64,000 nucleotides of DNA from Ralstonia sp. 25mfcol4.1 (GTDB lineage Bacteria; Pseudomonadota; Gammaproteobacteria; Burkholderiales; Burkholderiaceae). Numbering within the stretch: the first letter of the stretch is position 1; every line of letters begins with the position of its first letter. The notes below the pieces were generated by a model, which was not told the DNA's origin, ran no database searches, and worked only from the letters and a program-made list of their open reading frames with translations. A program made the position numbers and the translations under genes. Location: positions 248,001 to 312,000 of the forward strand of contig NZ_FNJO01000007.1 of NCBI RefSeq assembly GCF_900104095.1, given 5' to 3'. This document shows, in pieces, positions 62,626-64,000 of this stretch.

Positions 62626-63192
62626 TCAGTTTTCAGGGTGAAAGTTGGGTTGCGCGGCCAGTTCGGCCAGCGTGGGCAAGGCCAGGTCCTTGGCGGAGAT
62701 CAGGCGATCCGCGCAGTGGGGCCAGGCAATGCCGATGGCGGGATCGTCCCAGCGCACGCCGGCGCTGCTGCCGGGCGCGAACGGCACCGTCATCTGGTAG
62801 AACACCTCGGACAGCGGCGTCAGGGTCTGGAACCCATGCGCCACGCCTTTCGGAATAAAGATCGCCCGCTGCGCCTCGGCATCGAGCACCACGGCCTGCC
62901 ATTGCAGGTACGTGGGCGATTCCGGGCGCAGGTCCAGGATCACGTCGTGGACCGCGCCGGTGGTCACGCGCACGAGCTTGTCCTCGGCGTGCGCGCCGCG
63001 CTGGAAGTGCATGCCGCGCAGGATGCCCGCCCGCGTGTTGCGCGACACGCTCTGCTGCACGAAGCGCGCATCGATGCCGTGCGCCGCGAACGCGTCCACG
63101 CAGACCGTGCGCGCGAAAAAGCCACGCTCGTCGGCCAGTGGTTCGGGGTCGACGATCCAGGCACCGGCGATGCGGGCAGGCGTGAAGATCAC
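62626..63192 (-). CDS. dTDP-4-dehydrorhamnose 3,5-epimerase-like protein (RmlC family)
   Basis: A 188-residue cupin of the RmlC family. Motifs are GAWIVDPEPLADERGFFARTVCVDAF, the catalytic-His region NTRAGILRGMHFQ, HDVILDLRPESPTYLQWQAVVLDAEAQRAIFIPKGVAHGFQTL and the tail VRWDDPAIGIAWP. It would epimerise a 4-keto-6-deoxy nucleotide sugar. A GTG at 63192 overlaps the stop of the upstream methyltransferase (GTGA). No RmlA, B or D genes are in the window. Confidence 0.88.
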   Translation of the reverse strand: MIFTPARIAGAWIVDPEPLADERGFFARTVCVDAFAAHGIDARFVQQSVSRNTRAGILRGMHFQRGAHAEDKLVRVTTGAVHDVILDLRPESPTYLQWQAVVLDAEAQRAIFIPKGVAHGFQTLTPLSEVFYQMTVPFAPGSSAGVRWDDPAIGIAWPHCADRLISAKDLALPTLAELAAQPNFHPEN

Positions 63193-64000
63193 GGCAGCAC
63201 CACGGTTTCGGGGATGGCCACCACGAACCGGCCGCCCCAGGCCCGGATGCCGGCCATCTGGTCCATTACCTCGTCCTTGATGTTCCAGGGCAGGATCAGC
63301 AGGTAATCCGGCCTGCGGCTGTCGATGACCTCGGGCGCGAACACGGGGATGCGCGAACCGGGCAGCAGCTTGTCCTGCTTGGCGGGGTTGCGGTCCACGA
63401 CGTACTCCACCAGGTCGGCATCGATGCCGCAGTAGTTCAGCAATGTGTTGCCTTTGGCGGCCGCGCCGTAAGCGGCGACGCGCTTGCCCTGGCGGCGTGC
63501 GTCGATCAGGAAGGCCAGCAGGTCGATGCGTGCCCGGCGCACGCCCTCGGCGAATGCCGTGTAGCGCGCCGTGGCGTTCAGGCCGCCACGCGTTTCTTCG
63601 TCCAGGCAGGCCTGCACGGCCGCCGTGGTGCCGTGCTTCGCATGCTGGTGGCACGCAAACAGGCGCAGGCTGCCGCCGTGCGTGGGCAGGTGCTCGATGT
63701 CGAATACGCGCAGGCCGGCGCGCGCCAGGATCGGCACCAGGGCGGTCAGCGACAGGTACGAATAGTGCTCGTGGTACAGCGTGTCGAACTGGTTTTGCTC
63801 CAGCAGGCGCAGCAGGTGCGGGAATTCCAGCGTCACGACGCCTTCGGGCTTCAGCACCAGCGGCATGCCGCCGACGAAGTCATTGATGTCGGGTACGTGG
63901 GCCAGCACGTTGTTGCCCAGCAGCAGGTCCACCTGCCAGCCTTCCACGCTCAGCGCGCGGGCGGTGCGCTCGCCGAAGAACAGTTCCCGGCTGTCGATGC
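63189..64000 (-). CDS. Sugar C-methyltransferase (Methyltransf_13/14 type), 5' end outside window
   Basis: The C-terminal 270 residues of a class I methyltransferase; the reading frame stays open to base 64000 and the start is beyond it. The visible part has LLLGNNVLAHVPDINDFVGGMPLVLKPEGVVTLEFPHLLRLLEQNQFDTLYHEHYSYLSLTAL, the hallmark of TylC3-like nucleotide-sugar C-methyltransferases, with a C-terminal domain containing VAAYGAAAKGNTLLNYCGID and ILPWNIKDEV. It adds a methyl branch to a keto-deoxysugar. Its TGA overlaps the RmlC-like start, so translation is coupled. Confidence 0.87.
   Translation of the reverse strand, partial: IDSRELFFGERTARALSVEGWQVDLLLGNNVLAHVPDINDFVGGMPLVLKPEGVVTLEFPHLLRLLEQNQFDTLYHEHYSYLSLTALVPILARAGLRVFDIEHLPTHGGSLRLFACHQHAKHGTTAAVQACLDEETRGGLNATARYTAFAEGVRRARIDLLAFLIDARRQGKRVAAYGAAAKGNTLLNYCGIDADLVEYVVDRNPAKQDKLLPGSRIPVFAPEVIDSRRPDYLLILPWNIKDEVMDQMAGIRAWGGRFVVAIPETVVLP

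Noticed and set aside
1..64000. tRNA, rRNA, CRISPR arrays, insertion sequences or phage integration sites
   Set aside because: Read by eye on both strands, no T-loop/anticodon arrangements, evenly spaced direct repeats, transposase-like frames or integrase genes were recognised. A tRNA or repeat search program would be needed to exclude small cases.

Overview
The window reads as high-GC beta-proteobacterial DNA, most likely Cupriavidus or a close Ralstonia-type relative (an inference from gene content, codon bias and product similarity, not from a marker gene). Pointers are: a tartrate (ttu) operon ending in pyruvate kinase, many Bug/TctC periplasmic binding proteins and LysR regulators, an OXA-type beta-lactamase beside a regulator like the one described in Ralstonia pickettii, AcnB, and FlhDC-style flagellar genes. 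Genes are densely packed. No rRNA, tRNA, CRISPR array or insertion sequence was recognised.

Layout: (1) 1-4.8 kb, minus strand: tartrate/D-malate catabolism (ttuC, dctA, ttuD, pyruvate kinase), with a divergent LysR regulator at 4.96 kb. (2) 5.9-9.0 kb: a heme-oxygenase-like protein, an MFS exporter and a LysR regulator. (3) 9.1-12.2 kb: GntR regulator, hydantoin/allantoin racemase and NCS1 permease, with related operator-like sites in front of the regulator and the permease. (4) 12.5-17.7 kb: a red/far-red light-sensing locus made of bacteriophytochrome kinase plus response regulator, facing a heme oxygenase plus PAS histidine kinase. (5) 17.9-24.5 kb: a SnoaL-like secreted protein, NnrS under an NsrR-like operator, a chemoreceptor, and a translationally coupled phosphoesterase/diheme peroxidase pair. 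(6) 24.6-27.3 kb: OXA beta-lactamase with a divergent regulator-like gene that carries an apparent frameshift. (7) 27.3-31.8 kb: fliLMNOPQR. (8) 31.8-52.2 kb: a mixed block separating the two flagellar operons. It holds acnB, a DPYTDGAK-repeat secreted protein, a phasin-like protein, LysR/TctC/LysE, a CSS-EAL phosphodiesterase, a sugar-acid operon (dehydratase, RraA-fold protein, TctC, 2-hydroxyacid dehydrogenase) with its GntR regulator, an orphan HipB-like regulator, a DASS carrier, alkB, an HTH/PIN toxin-antitoxin pair and a hydrolase. (9) 52.3-60.0 kb: fliFGHIJK (minus) and divergent fliE (plus) around an FlhDC-box-like inverted repeat. (10) 60.1-64.0 kb: a sugar/glycan modification operon (C-methyltransferase, RmlC-like epimerase, FkbM methyltransferase, epimerase/dehydratase, hexapeptide acyltransferase), probably for flagellin or surface glycan decoration, running off the right edge.

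How the parts fit: the ttu enzymes would take tartrate to glycerate, phosphoglycerate and then pyruvate. The phytochrome locus can make its own biliverdin through BphO. The two fli operons encode the export gate, C-ring, MS-ring and export ATPase, and the neighbouring glycan genes may decorate the filament. The most unusual items are the DPYTDGAK-repeat protein, the frameshifted OXA regulator, the candidate small RNA at about 41.0 kb, the orphan hipB with two palindromes and the phosphoesterase/diheme peroxidase pair.
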